Below, in pieces: positions 18,796-27,209 of a stretch of DNA of 64,000 nucleotides. The position numbers and the translations under genes were made by a program. The stretch is from an uncultured Lachnospiraceae bacterium (GTDB lineage: Bacteria > Bacillota > Clostridia > Lachnospirales > Lachnospiraceae). The notes under the pieces are model-generated. The model saw only the letters and a list, made by a program, of their open reading frames with translations, made no database searches and was not told the DNA's origin. How positions within the stretch are numbered: the stretch's first letter is position 1; each line of letters begins with the position of its first letter. Where the stretch lies: assembly GCA_910588655.1 (NCBI GenBank), contig CAJUPJ010000003.1:62001-126000 (forward strand), written 5' to 3'.

Positions 18796-20346
18796 ATGGC
18801 ACAGTATATACGCCAGTGGTATTACCGTGGAAGCCTGGACTCATGTAATTATTCATGTAATTACTGCCCGTTTTCTAAAAAGCACAAGTGTAGCAGGGAG
18901 GAACTTGCAGAAGATGAAAAGAGCCTTGCGGGATTTGTGGATAATGTTATTAAAAAGGCAGAAGAAAGTAAAAAGAAATGTGCAGTACAGATTGTGCCAT
19001 ATGGTGAAGCACTTATACATAAATATTACTGGAGGGAGCTTGCAAGGCTTACATGCCGCCCTTATATTGAAGCAGCAGGTGCGCAGACGAATTTATCTTT
19101 TGACGTAAACTGTATGGCAGGGGAGTTTATGGAGTATAATGGGGATTTTGGGAAATTAAGGCTGTGGTGTACATTCCATCCTCAGATGGTGGAAATGGAC
19201 AGTTTTTTACAACAGTGCCAGAAGCTTTCCGGTTATGGAATTTTATACTGTGTGGGGACAGTAGGTGTCCCGGCACAGGCAGGCATTATAAAACGCCTGC
19301 GTGAAAAATTGCCAGCAGATGTATATTTATGGATTAATAAAATGGACGGTTTAAAGCGCAGGTATACAGAAGAAGAAACCAGGATATTTTCGGGGATAGA
19401 TGAATATTTTGAAACAGGGCTTAAACATTATAAAGCAGATACAAGCAAATGCACAGACAGCCTTTTTACAGAGGCAGATGGTTCTGTGCGCCGCTGTAAT
19501 ACCTGCATTCCAGGCAAAGACGGCACAGCATGTACAAGAAAAGAATGTAGCTGTTATTTGTCTTATTGTAACCAGCAAGTTCCAGAACTGGTTTTTTTTA
19601 ACCCTTATCCAGCTTTCCGCATACCAAATTACCCAGAGGCGGTTTTTTTTGATGTAGATGGTACACTTCTTGGCAGTGGTGACAGGATAATTACAGAAAA
19701 CACAACGAAATGGCTTAAAAGGCTTTCGGCACATAGCAGGATATTCCTTGCAACCTCACTTCCATACAGGGATGCATTAAGAAAAACAGCACCAGCAGCA
19801 GATATAATATCAGGCGGTGTATTTGCACATGGCGGCATTTGTGTAACCAATAAAGGAACTGGTACTTTACATAAGAAAATATATCCTTTAAAATATAAAG
19901 AAACAGATGCATTAAAAGAAAATGCAGGCAGGTATGGCTATAATGTGCATATTTACAATGGCAGGACAGAAGGCAGTGCAGAAAAAGAAATATATAAAAT
20001 TACTCTTTCACCACGTACAATTAATAAAATACCTGCTGCCACACAGGATAAAAGGGCAAGGAGTGCTGCTGTAAAGCTTGGGCTTCTGGATAAAGATGCA
20101 GGCGTAAATGTAATTATAGAAGATGGATGCATACAGTTAACCAGCACTATGGCAGGAAAAAGAGAAGGAATATTGCATATATGTAATATTATGGGGTATA
20201 AGCCAGAGGACATTGCAGTATTTGGAAATTCTGCAAGTGATGTCCCTATGTTAAAGGAGTTTGGTTTTTCCGTAGCAGTAAATGCAGGCAGGGAGGCCAG
20301 GCAGGCTGCAAATTATTGTATAAGGAGTGGATTGTTACATGCTTAG
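18796..20346 (+). CDS. STM4011 radical SAM - HAD phosphatase fusion
   Basis: Residues 1 to about 280 are a radical SAM protein of the STM4011 type: Cys17, Cys21 and Cys24 form the CxxxCxxC site (DSCNYSCNYC). A second Cys-rich block follows around residues 222-262 (RRCNTCIPG to CSCYLSYC), which could bind an auxiliary cluster. Residues about 281-516 are a HAD hydrolase of the Cof type: motif I FFDVDGTLL (Asp286, Asp288), and near the end FGNSASDVPML, the metal-binding motif IV. Such HADs usually dephosphorylate sugars or small metabolites. The fusion links a phosphatase to the radical chemistry. The gene starts directly after the upstream stop codon. Family calls are good; the overall reaction is unknown. 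Confidence 0.86.
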   Translation: MAQYIRQWYYRGSLDSCNYSCNYCPFSKKHKCSREELAEDEKSLAGFVDNVIKKAEESKKKCAVQIVPYGEALIHKYYWRELARLTCRPYIEAAGAQTNLSFDVNCMAGEFMEYNGDFGKLRLWCTFHPQMVEMDSFLQQCQKLSGYGILYCVGTVGVPAQAGIIKRLREKLPADVYLWINKMDGLKRRYTEEETRIFSGIDEYFETGLKHYKADTSKCTDSLFTEADGSVRRCNTCIPGKDGTACTRKECSCYLSYCNQQVPELVFFNPYPAFRIPNYPEAVFFDVDGTLLGSGDRIITENTTKWLKRLSAHSRIFLATSLPYRDALRKTAPAADIISGGVFAHGGICVTNKGTGTLHKKIYPLKYKETDALKENAGRYGYNVHIYNGRTEGSAEKEIYKITLSPRTINKIPAATQDKRARSAAVKLGLLDKDAGVNVIIEDGCIQLTSTMAGKREGILHICNIMGYKPEDIAVFGNSASDVPMLKEFGFSVAVNAGREARQAANYCIRSGLLHA

Positions 20347-21004
20347 AAAAAAGAAGAAAAAAGATGACGAGAGAGATTATATGTATTTGCAGGCGCTCAA
20401 AAATAAAAAGATACCTTTGCTTGTACTTGACCCGCAGTGGCATGAACTTTTTCCTGAACACCGTAAAACAAGCGAAATTAAAAACTGCGAGAAAAGGTTA
20501 AATGAACTTATAAGGATGCAGGGGCAGACTGCTAATAATATCAAGGAATATGATAAGGCAAAAAAGGCAATTATGGATAATATTGTATCTAATATGACTG
20601 ACGGGAGTGAACCTGACAGTTTCCTTAAAGTACGCAAACAGGAAAAGAACCAGAAACTTATGGCAAACCTTAATGACAAGATTAGTGAAGCCGAAGAAAT
20701 ACAGAAGGAAATACCTGCACAGATACAGCTTGCTAACAGGGAACTTCTTGTTGAGGCAATGAAAGTATGTTATAGCGAACTTACTTCTAATACAGAACAG
20801 ATTGAAGAACTTGAAGCATGGATAGCTGAAGCCAGGAATACCCTTAAAGATAAAATACTTGAAAAACAGGATATGGAAATGCGCAATACACAGATGTATA
20901 AATATATGCACAACCTGTTAGGCGCACAGGTAGTAGAACTTTTTGACAGAAACCACCATGTATGGAAAGGGAATGTTGAAGAAAATAAAAATGGGGGAGC
21001 ATAA
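20339..21004 (+). CDS. Uncharacterised coiled-coil protein
   Basis: I do not recognise this 221-residue protein. It begins with a very basic stretch (LRKKKKKDDERDY), then a short non-helical piece (KIPLLVLDPQWHELFPEH), then about 170 residues of charged helix with heptad-like spacing, suggesting a long coiled coil. There is no signal peptide or membrane segment. The ATG at 20339, eleven bases after AAGGAG, is preferred to the GTG inside that site. The start overlaps the end of the STM4011-HAD gene by eight bases, and its stop overlaps the acpS start (TAATG), so it is translationally coupled on both sides. It could be a structural partner or a general cell-envelope protein. Confidence 0.7.
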   Translation: MLRKKKKKDDERDYMYLQALKNKKIPLLVLDPQWHELFPEHRKTSEIKNCEKRLNELIRMQGQTANNIKEYDKAKKAIMDNIVSNMTDGSEPDSFLKVRKQEKNQKLMANLNDKISEAEEIQKEIPAQIQLANRELLVEAMKVCYSELTSNTEQIEELEAWIAEARNTLKDKILEKQDMEMRNTQMYKYMHNLLGAQVVELFDRNHHVWKGNVEENKNGGA

Positions 21005-21363
21005 TGGTTGCCGGCATTGGTACTGATATAATTGAGAAAGAAAGAGTGCTTAAAGCAATAGAGAACAAGTCATTTTTAGATAAATATTTCACAGATGGGG
21101 AACGCAAGATTATAGAAGAGAAGAAAAGCAGGGCAGCAGGCAATTTTGCAGGAAAAGAGGCAGCTGCCAAGGCACTGGGTACTGGTTTTGCAGGTTTTCT
21201 GCCAGCAGATATTGAAATATTAAGAAAACCAGGCGGTGCACCATATGTGGTTTTGCATAATGGTGCAAAGGACAGGGCAGAAAGCCTTGGTATAAGTAAT
21301 ATACATATTTCATTAAGTGATACAAAAGATACTGCCATAGCTTATGTTGTGCTTGAATATTAA
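21004..21363 (+). CDS. acpS: Holo-[acyl-carrier-protein] synthase
   Basis: AcpS transfers 4'-phosphopantetheine from CoA to the serine of acyl carrier protein, activating fatty-acid synthesis. The 119-residue protein has the classic VAGIGTDIIEKERV start, with the Mg-binding Asp of GTDI, and the FAGKEAAAKALGTG motif with the second Mg ligand Glu. The ending HISLSDTKDTAIAYVVLE is typical. The ATG overlaps the upstream stop codon. acpS-nnrD-alr-mazF is a known Firmicutes gene order. A second, Sfp-type transferase is encoded near 40 kb. Confidence 0.95.
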   Translation: MVAGIGTDIIEKERVLKAIENKSFLDKYFTDGERKIIEEKKSRAAGNFAGKEAAAKALGTGFAGFLPADIEILRKPGGAPYVVLHNGAKDRAESLGISNIHISLSDTKDTAIAYVVLEY

Positions 21364-21404
21364 GCATATGGAAGGTTTTAGCAGCATTGGAAGAGGGTGT
21401 AATT

Positions 21405-22904
21405 TTGGAATATATTTTAAAGGCAGCAGAAGCTGCGGAAATTGACAGGATATCAATATATGAAACAGGCATACCATCTGCTGTCCTTATGGAAAAGGCA
21501 GCAATGTCTGTTGCACGCCATATACAGGATATATGCAGTACCATTTATAACAATATACTTCCAGTAAATATAAAGGTGCTTGCTATCTGCGGCATGGGCA
21601 ATAATGGCGGTGATGGTATTGCATGTGCAAGGATGCTTAAAGAGGCTGGTTTTAATGCCAGCATATTTCTTGCAGGGGATAAGGATAAAGCAACAGAAGA
21701 AACAAAAAGGCAAATTGGCATAGCCAGGAACCTTGATGTGCCATTTATCACAAAGCCAGAAGATAATGAATATAATATTATTATAGATGCATTATTTGGA
21801 ACAGGGCTGTCAAGGGATATCGGAGGCATTTATACAGAATGGGTGGACTGGATTAACCGCCAGCCTTCAGAGGTGATAGCTGTTGATATACCTTCAGGCA
21901 TAAATGCAGATAATGGGCAGATACATGGGTGTGCTGTCAAGGCAAGCCATACAGTAACATTTGGCAGCAATAAACGTGGTACAGTATTATTTCCAGGTGC
22001 GGCATATAGTGGAAGGGTTGTTGTGGCGGATATAGGTTTTCCAGGAAAAGCGGTACATAAAGCAGCACCAGAAGCTTATACATATAAAAAAGAAGATTTG
22101 CCACGCCTTATGCCAGAAAGGCGTATGCGCTCTAACAAGGGCAGCTTTGGCAAAGTACTTATAATTGCAGGCTCTGCGGGTATGAGCGGTGCATGTATAC
22201 TTGCGGCAAAGGCAGCAGCAAGGACAGGATGCGGCATTGTAAAAATTGCAACTGCGCCACAGAATACAGATATAATAAAAACCTGCCTGCCAGAAGCGAT
22301 AACAGGCACATATGCAGACGGGATAACTGGAAGCCTGGAATGGGCAGATGTAATTGCCATAGGGCCAGGGCTTGGCACGGACGGGACTGCAAAAAAACTG
22401 GTGGAAGAAGTATTAAAAGTCCAGGACAAACCAGTGGTAATGGATGCAGATGCATTAAACCTGCTTCCGAAGCTTGTGCCAGAAGGAACAGGAATAGACA
22501 GGTATAACCTGTCATGTAATTTTGTAATTACACCACATATAAAAGAAATGTCAAGGCTTTCAGGTGCAGAAGTTAATGAAATCCAGGAAGATATTATAAA
22601 TTATGCTTCATGCCATAAATGTGGCTGTACAGTTGTACTAAAGGATGCAAGGACAGTTGTGTCAGATGGCAGCAGGATTTATATAAATACAACAGGGAAT
22701 AATGCGCTCTCCACGGCAGGCTCAGGTGATGTATTATGTGGTATTATAACAGGCATGCTTGCACAGGGAATGGAGCTTATGGAAGCGGCAAGCCTTGCTG
22801 TACTTGTACATGGCATTACAGCAGATGTATATGCAGAGAAGAAAAACAAGTATTCAATGCTGGCATCTGATATTATAGAGGAACTGCAGTTTGTGCTGCC
22901 ATAA
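21405..22904 (+). CDS. nnrD: Bifunctional NAD(P)H-hydrate epimerase / ADP-dependent dehydratase
   Basis: This repair enzyme restores damaged NADH and NADPH hydrates. The N-terminal half (about residues 1-215) is the YjeF_N epimerase, with MGNNGGDGIACARML as the nucleotide motif. The C-terminal half (about 225-499) is the ribokinase-like ADP/ATP-dependent dehydratase, with GSAGMSGACILAAKAA, the IGPGLG motif and the final NTTGNNALSTAGSGDVL anion-hole segment. I prefer the TTG at 21405, seven bases after AGAGGG, which gives an N-terminus (LEYILKAAEAAEIDR) in line with the family; a TTG at 21387 lacks a site. It lies between acpS and alr. Confidence 0.92.
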   Translation: MEYILKAAEAAEIDRISIYETGIPSAVLMEKAAMSVARHIQDICSTIYNNILPVNIKVLAICGMGNNGGDGIACARMLKEAGFNASIFLAGDKDKATEETKRQIGIARNLDVPFITKPEDNEYNIIIDALFGTGLSRDIGGIYTEWVDWINRQPSEVIAVDIPSGINADNGQIHGCAVKASHTVTFGSNKRGTVLFPGAAYSGRVVVADIGFPGKAVHKAAPEAYTYKKEDLPRLMPERRMRSNKGSFGKVLIIAGSAGMSGACILAAKAAARTGCGIVKIATAPQNTDIIKTCLPEAITGTYADGITGSLEWADVIAIGPGLGTDGTAKKLVEEVLKVQDKPVVMDADALNLLPKLVPEGTGIDRYNLSCNFVITPHIKEMSRLSGAEVNEIQEDIINYASCHKCGCTVVLKDARTVVSDGSRIYINTTGNNALSTAGSGDVLCGIITGMLAQGMELMEAASLAVLVHGITADVYAEKKNKYSMLASDIIEELQFVLP

Positions 22905-22933
22905 AAAGCGGCAGGTTAAAAAGGGATAATAAA

Positions 22934-24118
22934 ATGGAAACAGGCAGGAATATAAAACAATATTACAGGGTACAGGCGGATATTAACCTTGATGCAATTT
23001 ACCAGAATGTTGTCAATGCAAAGAAACTTTTAAGGCCTGGCACAAAGATAATGGCTGTAGTTAAGGCTGACGGCTACGGGCATGGTGCTGTAGAAACAGC
23101 AGGCGTGCTTGACAGCATAGTTGATGCATATGGTGTTGCAATACTTGAAGAGGGCATTGAGTTAAGACAGGCAGGATTTACAAAGCCAGTATTAATACTT
23201 GGCTTTACACCAGAACAGCAGTATGCGGCAATGATAGAATATAATATAACAGCAACAGTATTCCAGTATGATATGGCACAGAAAATGTCCAGTGCAGCAT
23301 TAAAAGCTGGCAAAAAGGCACATATACATATTGCACTTGATACAGGAATGGGGCGTATAGGCTTTAAACAGGATGATAAAAGCCTTGAAATAATTAAACA
23401 GATTGCAGGGCTTAAAGGAATTTCAGTGGATGGCTGTTTTACACATTTTGCGAGGATGGATGAGAAAGATAAAACAAAAGCAAAATTACAGTTTGAACGT
23501 TACCTGTCATTTGTAAAGCGTATTGAAGATGCCGGGATAGAACTGCCAGTAAAACATGTTTCAAACAGCGCTGGTATTATAGAAATGCAGGAAACCAACC
23601 TTGACATGGTGCGTGATGGCATATCTGTATATGGGATGTACCCATCAGATGAGGTCTGCAAAGACCGTTTAGAACTTGTACCAGCAATGGAGATTAAGGC
23701 ATATGTTTCTTTTGTAAAAACACTTGATGCAGGTTCTGAAATAGGCTATGGCGGGACATTTACAACAACGAGGGAAACAAGGGTTGCAACAATACCCGTT
23801 GGCTATGCGGACGGATATCCAAGGGCGCTGTCAGGCAAGGGACATGTCCTTATACATGGAAAACGTGCCCGGATACTTGGCAGGGTATGCATGGACCAGT
23901 TTATGGTAGATGTAACAGATATAGACAATGTAAAAGAGGGGGATGTTGCTACATTAGCAGGACATGACGGCAATGCTTATATCTCCATAGAAGAAATATC
24001 AGAAATGGCATATTCATTTAATTATGAATTTGTATGTGATATAGGAAAGAGAGTTCCAAGGGTTTATTACAAAAATGGAAAGGCAGTTGGTACAAAGGAC
24101 TGTTATCCACAATATTAA
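22934..24118 (+). CDS. alr: Alanine racemase
   Basis: Alr is a PLP enzyme that interconverts L- and D-alanine, supplying D-Ala for peptidoglycan. The 394-residue protein shows the PLP-lysine motif MAVVKADGYGHG near residue 40, a HIALDTGMGRIG segment, and the C-terminal beta-domain with the catalytic Tyr in GYGGTF and the VGYADGYPR and RVCMDQFMVDV motifs. It has its own start after AAAGGGATAA and ends before a 150-base gap holding the palindrome TAAACGTTTA (24143-24152), which could be a LacI-type or cre-like operator for mazF; that is speculative. Confidence 0.95.
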   Translation: METGRNIKQYYRVQADINLDAIYQNVVNAKKLLRPGTKIMAVVKADGYGHGAVETAGVLDSIVDAYGVAILEEGIELRQAGFTKPVLILGFTPEQQYAAMIEYNITATVFQYDMAQKMSSAALKAGKKAHIHIALDTGMGRIGFKQDDKSLEIIKQIAGLKGISVDGCFTHFARMDEKDKTKAKLQFERYLSFVKRIEDAGIELPVKHVSNSAGIIEMQETNLDMVRDGISVYGMYPSDEVCKDRLELVPAMEIKAYVSFVKTLDAGSEIGYGGTFTTTRETRVATIPVGYADGYPRALSGKGHVLIHGKRARILGRVCMDQFMVDVTDIDNVKEGDVATLAGHDGNAYISIEEISEMAYSFNYEFVCDIGKRVPRVYYKNGKAVGTKDCYPQY

Positions 24119-24266
24119 AAAGGTTAAAACCAGATAAAAATATAAACGTTTACGAATACTTATCTTAAAATATGGAAAAGATAGGAAGGAGAAGATTAAA
24201 AATACATATTATAGACCGTAAAAAGCGGTTTGCTTCTCAAAAACATTGAATTGGAGCGTGGACGTT

Positions 24267-24686
24267 TTGAATATTAGACGTGGAGATATATTTTTTGCTG
24301 ATTTACGGCCGGTAGTAGGCTCTGAACAGGGAGGCATCCGTCCAGTATTAGTTATACAGAATGATATGGGCAACAGGCACAGCCCGACAGTAATATGTGC
24401 TGCTATTACATCAAAAATGAATAAAGCAAAACTTCCTACACATGTTGCACTGGAAGTTAAGAAGTATGATATTATTAAGGACTCTGTAATTCTGCTTGAA
24501 CAGATAAGAACTATTGATAAATCACGCCTGCGTGAAAAAGTATGCCATCTGGACGATGAAATCCTGTCAAGGATAGACAAGGCGCTGTGTGTAAGCCTTG
24601 CACTTGAAAACGGATGCGGAAGTACAGAGATATTCCATAAAGGGGCAGCTACAAAGGAAACAGCAGGGAAAGAGATTGCCAGGTAA
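24267..24686 (+). CDS. mazF: MazF/PemK-type endoribonuclease toxin
   Basis: The protein (about 139 residues) has the MazF signature RRGDIFFADLRPVVGSEQGG followed by IRPVLVIQND and the TVICAAITSK and LLEQIRTIDK blocks found in EndoA-type sequence-specific mRNA interferases. I chose the TTG at 24267 because the family starts just before the RRGD segment and GGAG lies 11 bases upstream. The C-terminus carries about 25 extra residues beyond the usual EndoA end. Alr-mazF order is conserved in Firmicutes, but here no CopG-type antitoxin (ndoAI) gene lies between alr and mazF. Confidence 0.9.
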   Translation: MNIRRGDIFFADLRPVVGSEQGGIRPVLVIQNDMGNRHSPTVICAAITSKMNKAKLPTHVALEVKKYDIIKDSVILLEQIRTIDKSRLREKVCHLDDEILSRIDKALCVSLALENGCGSTEIFHKGAATKETAGKEIAR

Positions 24687-24688
24687 TT

Positions 24689-25168
24689 ATGAAGATAACA
24701 ATATTAGCAACAGGAAAGATAAAAGAAAAGTATTTTGAGGGTGCATTACAGGAGTATAAAAAAAGGCTTGGGAGATATTGTAAATTTGAAATAACAGAGG
24801 TGGCTGATGAGAAAACACCTGATAATGCCAGTCCCGCGGAAGAAGACATGATACGTGCAAAAGAAGGGGAAAGGCTTAAAAAATACATAAAAAGCGGTGC
24901 TTATGTGATTGCCCTTGCAATTAATGGCAGGCAGGTGTCATCAGAAGAATTTGCAGATAAAATTAACAAACTTGGAATAAATGGTACAAGCCATATTATT
25001 TTTATAATAGGAGGTTCAATAGGGCTGGATAATAAAATACTTGAAATGGCTGATGAGAGGCTGAGCTTTTCAAAGATGACATTCCCACACCAGCTAATGA
25101 GGGTAATATTGTCAGAACAGATATACAGGTCATACAGGATAATCAATAAAGAGCCATACCATAAGTAA
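24689..25168 (+). CDS. rlmH: 23S rRNA (pseudouridine-1915 N3) methyltransferase
   Basis: RlmH is a SPOUT-fold methyltransferase that methylates pseudouridine 1915 in helix 69 of the 70S ribosome. The 159-residue length matches the family. The SAM-binding knot region reads FIIGGSIGLDNKI, and the end FSKMTFPHQLMRVILSEQIYRSYRI followed by YHK is diagnostic. It starts two bases after mazF, so the two are probably co-transcribed. The region after it (25169-25295) holds only a short spacer before the restriction locus. Confidence 0.95.
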   Translation: MKITILATGKIKEKYFEGALQEYKKRLGRYCKFEITEVADEKTPDNASPAEEDMIRAKEGERLKKYIKSGAYVIALAINGRQVSSEEFADKINKLGINGTSHIIFIIGGSIGLDNKILEMADERLSFSKMTFPHQLMRVILSEQIYRSYRIINKEPYHK

Positions 25169-25295
25169 AGCAATATGCTGTAAATAAAAATACATTTATC
25201 ATTTTATAGATAGACAGGTTTTTAGGAATGAAATGGAATATGTATAATGAAATTGAAAGATGGCTGGTATTTTTAAGGAAAGGGGAATTATTAAA

Positions 25296-27209
25296 ATGCC
25301 TGGTAACCAGAAGATAGAAAGACATACTGAAAATCTGGCAGAAAAGGAAATGAAGATATCTGGATATGGAGAAAATGTATTTGGATATGTATATGTACAG
25401 GGAGAAACAACTCCTGTTTCTGCAATAAATAATGCATTAAAAGCAGCAGGTGGCAAGCCAAAGGAATGTGTTCTTGATGATTATTCAAAAGGTGGAAATG
25501 GAAAGGCGGCTCCTGAATATATAATTACATTAAAAAAAGATTTGAATACTATCATTGTAGTTGAATGTAAAAATTCAGTTAAAAAACATGAAAGTCCTGG
25601 TTTTTCCAGACCAAAAGATTTTGCTGCTGATGGTGTATTGTATTATGCAAAATATCTTAAAAACTCATTTAATGTAATTGCAGTTGCTATAAGTGGTACA
25701 GATAAAACATCATTAAAAGTTAATGCATATTACTGGGTCCAGAACCAGGATAAATATACCGAACTTGTAAAATCAAGAGATATTATACTTGAACCAGAAA
25801 ATTACCTGAAATTAGTTTATGGTGAAAAAGTGCAGAAAGCTTACAGCCTGGAGGAAATAAGCCAGACTGCAATAAGTATGCATGATTCATTAAGAATTAA
25901 TAAAATGACAGAAAAACTGAAACCTCTTTTTGTTGCAGGTATTCTTATTGCGTTGCAAGATGATAGTTTTTGTAATGACTATGATAAATTTACCAGTTTT
26001 TCATCATTGTTAAGTTCGTGTTGTGCAGCAATAGAAAATGTTTTAAATGGAGGGGAAATTGAGGAAAAGAAGATAAAAGAGATTAAAGGTAAGTTTAAAG
26101 AGATTAGCGGGGTTATAAAATTACGGGAAACACCTTTAAACCAGGACAATTCTTTGAGATGGTATATAAACCAGCTTGAAATGAAAATAAAGCCAATGAT
26201 GGATTATGTAGGTAATACTATAGATGCACTAGGGGTGTTTTACCATGAATTTATAAGTTACTCTTCAGGTGATGGCAATTCACTCGGAATTGTACTTACA
26301 CCACCACATCTTACAGAATTTATGGCTGAGTTAATAAATATTGATAAAAATTCAAAGGTTATTGATATTTGCTGTGGTTCAGGCACTTTCCTTGTAACTG
26401 CTATGGGAACAATGTTTAAACAGGCCTCTGCACCAGATGAAATAGAATATATCCGGAAAAATAATTTATATGGAATAGAGCAGGATTCAGATATACATAC
26501 ATTAGCATTAGCTAATATGATTATTAGAAAAGATGGAAAATCGAATATTGTACATGGGGATTGTTTTAATAAGGATACAATTGCAAAATTTAGTAATTTA
26601 AAGGATACAAATAACCAGCCGGTTATATTAAATAAAGGATTGCTAAATCCGCCATATTCACAAAAAGACCACTGTGAACTTGAATTTGTAGAACAAGAAT
26701 TAAGCCTGCTATGCCAGGGAGGCCTGCTTGCAGTTGTATGTCCTATGTCATGTGCTATTGGCACGAAGTTTAAGGATGTAAGGGAAAGGCTTATGAAAAA
26801 TAATACATTAAAAGCAGTATTCTCTATGCCAGATGAAATTTTTAATGGCAATGGCGCATCTACAAATGTTTGTGTAATGGTATGGGAATCAGGATATAAG
26901 CATAATCCTGAAATATCTACATTTTTTGGATATTATAAGGATGATGGCTTTGTAAAGAGAAAGAAACTTGGAAGAGTAGATGTATATGGAAAATGGAAAG
27001 AAATAAAAAAAGAATGGTTAAGGCTTTACAGGGAGAAAGAGGTCAAAGATGGTATTTCAGCTAAACATTGTGTTACACATAAGGATGAGTGGCTTTGCGA
27101 AGCATATATGAAGACAGATTATTCAAAACTTACAGAAGAAGATTTCCAGAAGACCATAAATGATTACCTTGCATATCTTATTAAGGAGGGTAACGTTTAT
27201 GAAACTTAA
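25296..27209 (+). CDS. BcgI-like type IIB restriction-methylation subunit
   Basis: The 637-residue protein joins a nuclease-like N-terminus to an N6-adenine methyltransferase. Residues 73-92 hold a PD-(D/E)XK-like arrangement: Pro73-Glu74, Asp82 and Glu90-Cys-Lys92 (VVECK). A helical linker follows. The methylase has motif I DICCGSGTF (Asp357) and motif IV NPPY (Asn451-Tyr454), as in gamma-class M.HsdM-like enzymes. The domain order and size match the A subunit of BcgI, a type IIB enzyme that cuts on both sides of its site. The ATG at 25296 follows AAAGGGGAA; a longer frame from 25260 lacks a good site. The stop overlaps the specificity gene by 11 bases. Confidence 0.85.
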   Translation: MPGNQKIERHTENLAEKEMKISGYGENVFGYVYVQGETTPVSAINNALKAAGGKPKECVLDDYSKGGNGKAAPEYIITLKKDLNTIIVVECKNSVKKHESPGFSRPKDFAADGVLYYAKYLKNSFNVIAVAISGTDKTSLKVNAYYWVQNQDKYTELVKSRDIILEPENYLKLVYGEKVQKAYSLEEISQTAISMHDSLRINKMTEKLKPLFVAGILIALQDDSFCNDYDKFTSFSSLLSSCCAAIENVLNGGEIEEKKIKEIKGKFKEISGVIKLRETPLNQDNSLRWYINQLEMKIKPMMDYVGNTIDALGVFYHEFISYSSGDGNSLGIVLTPPHLTEFMAELINIDKNSKVIDICCGSGTFLVTAMGTMFKQASAPDEIEYIRKNNLYGIEQDSDIHTLALANMIIRKDGKSNIVHGDCFNKDTIAKFSNLKDTNNQPVILNKGLLNPPYSQKDHCELEFVEQELSLLCQGGLLAVVCPMSCAIGTKFKDVRERLMKNNTLKAVFSMPDEIFNGNGASTNVCVMVWESGYKHNPEISTFFGYYKDDGFVKRKKLGRVDVYGKWKEIKKEWLRLYREKEVKDGISAKHCVTHKDEWLCEAYMKTDYSKLTEEDFQKTINDYLAYLIKEGNVYET

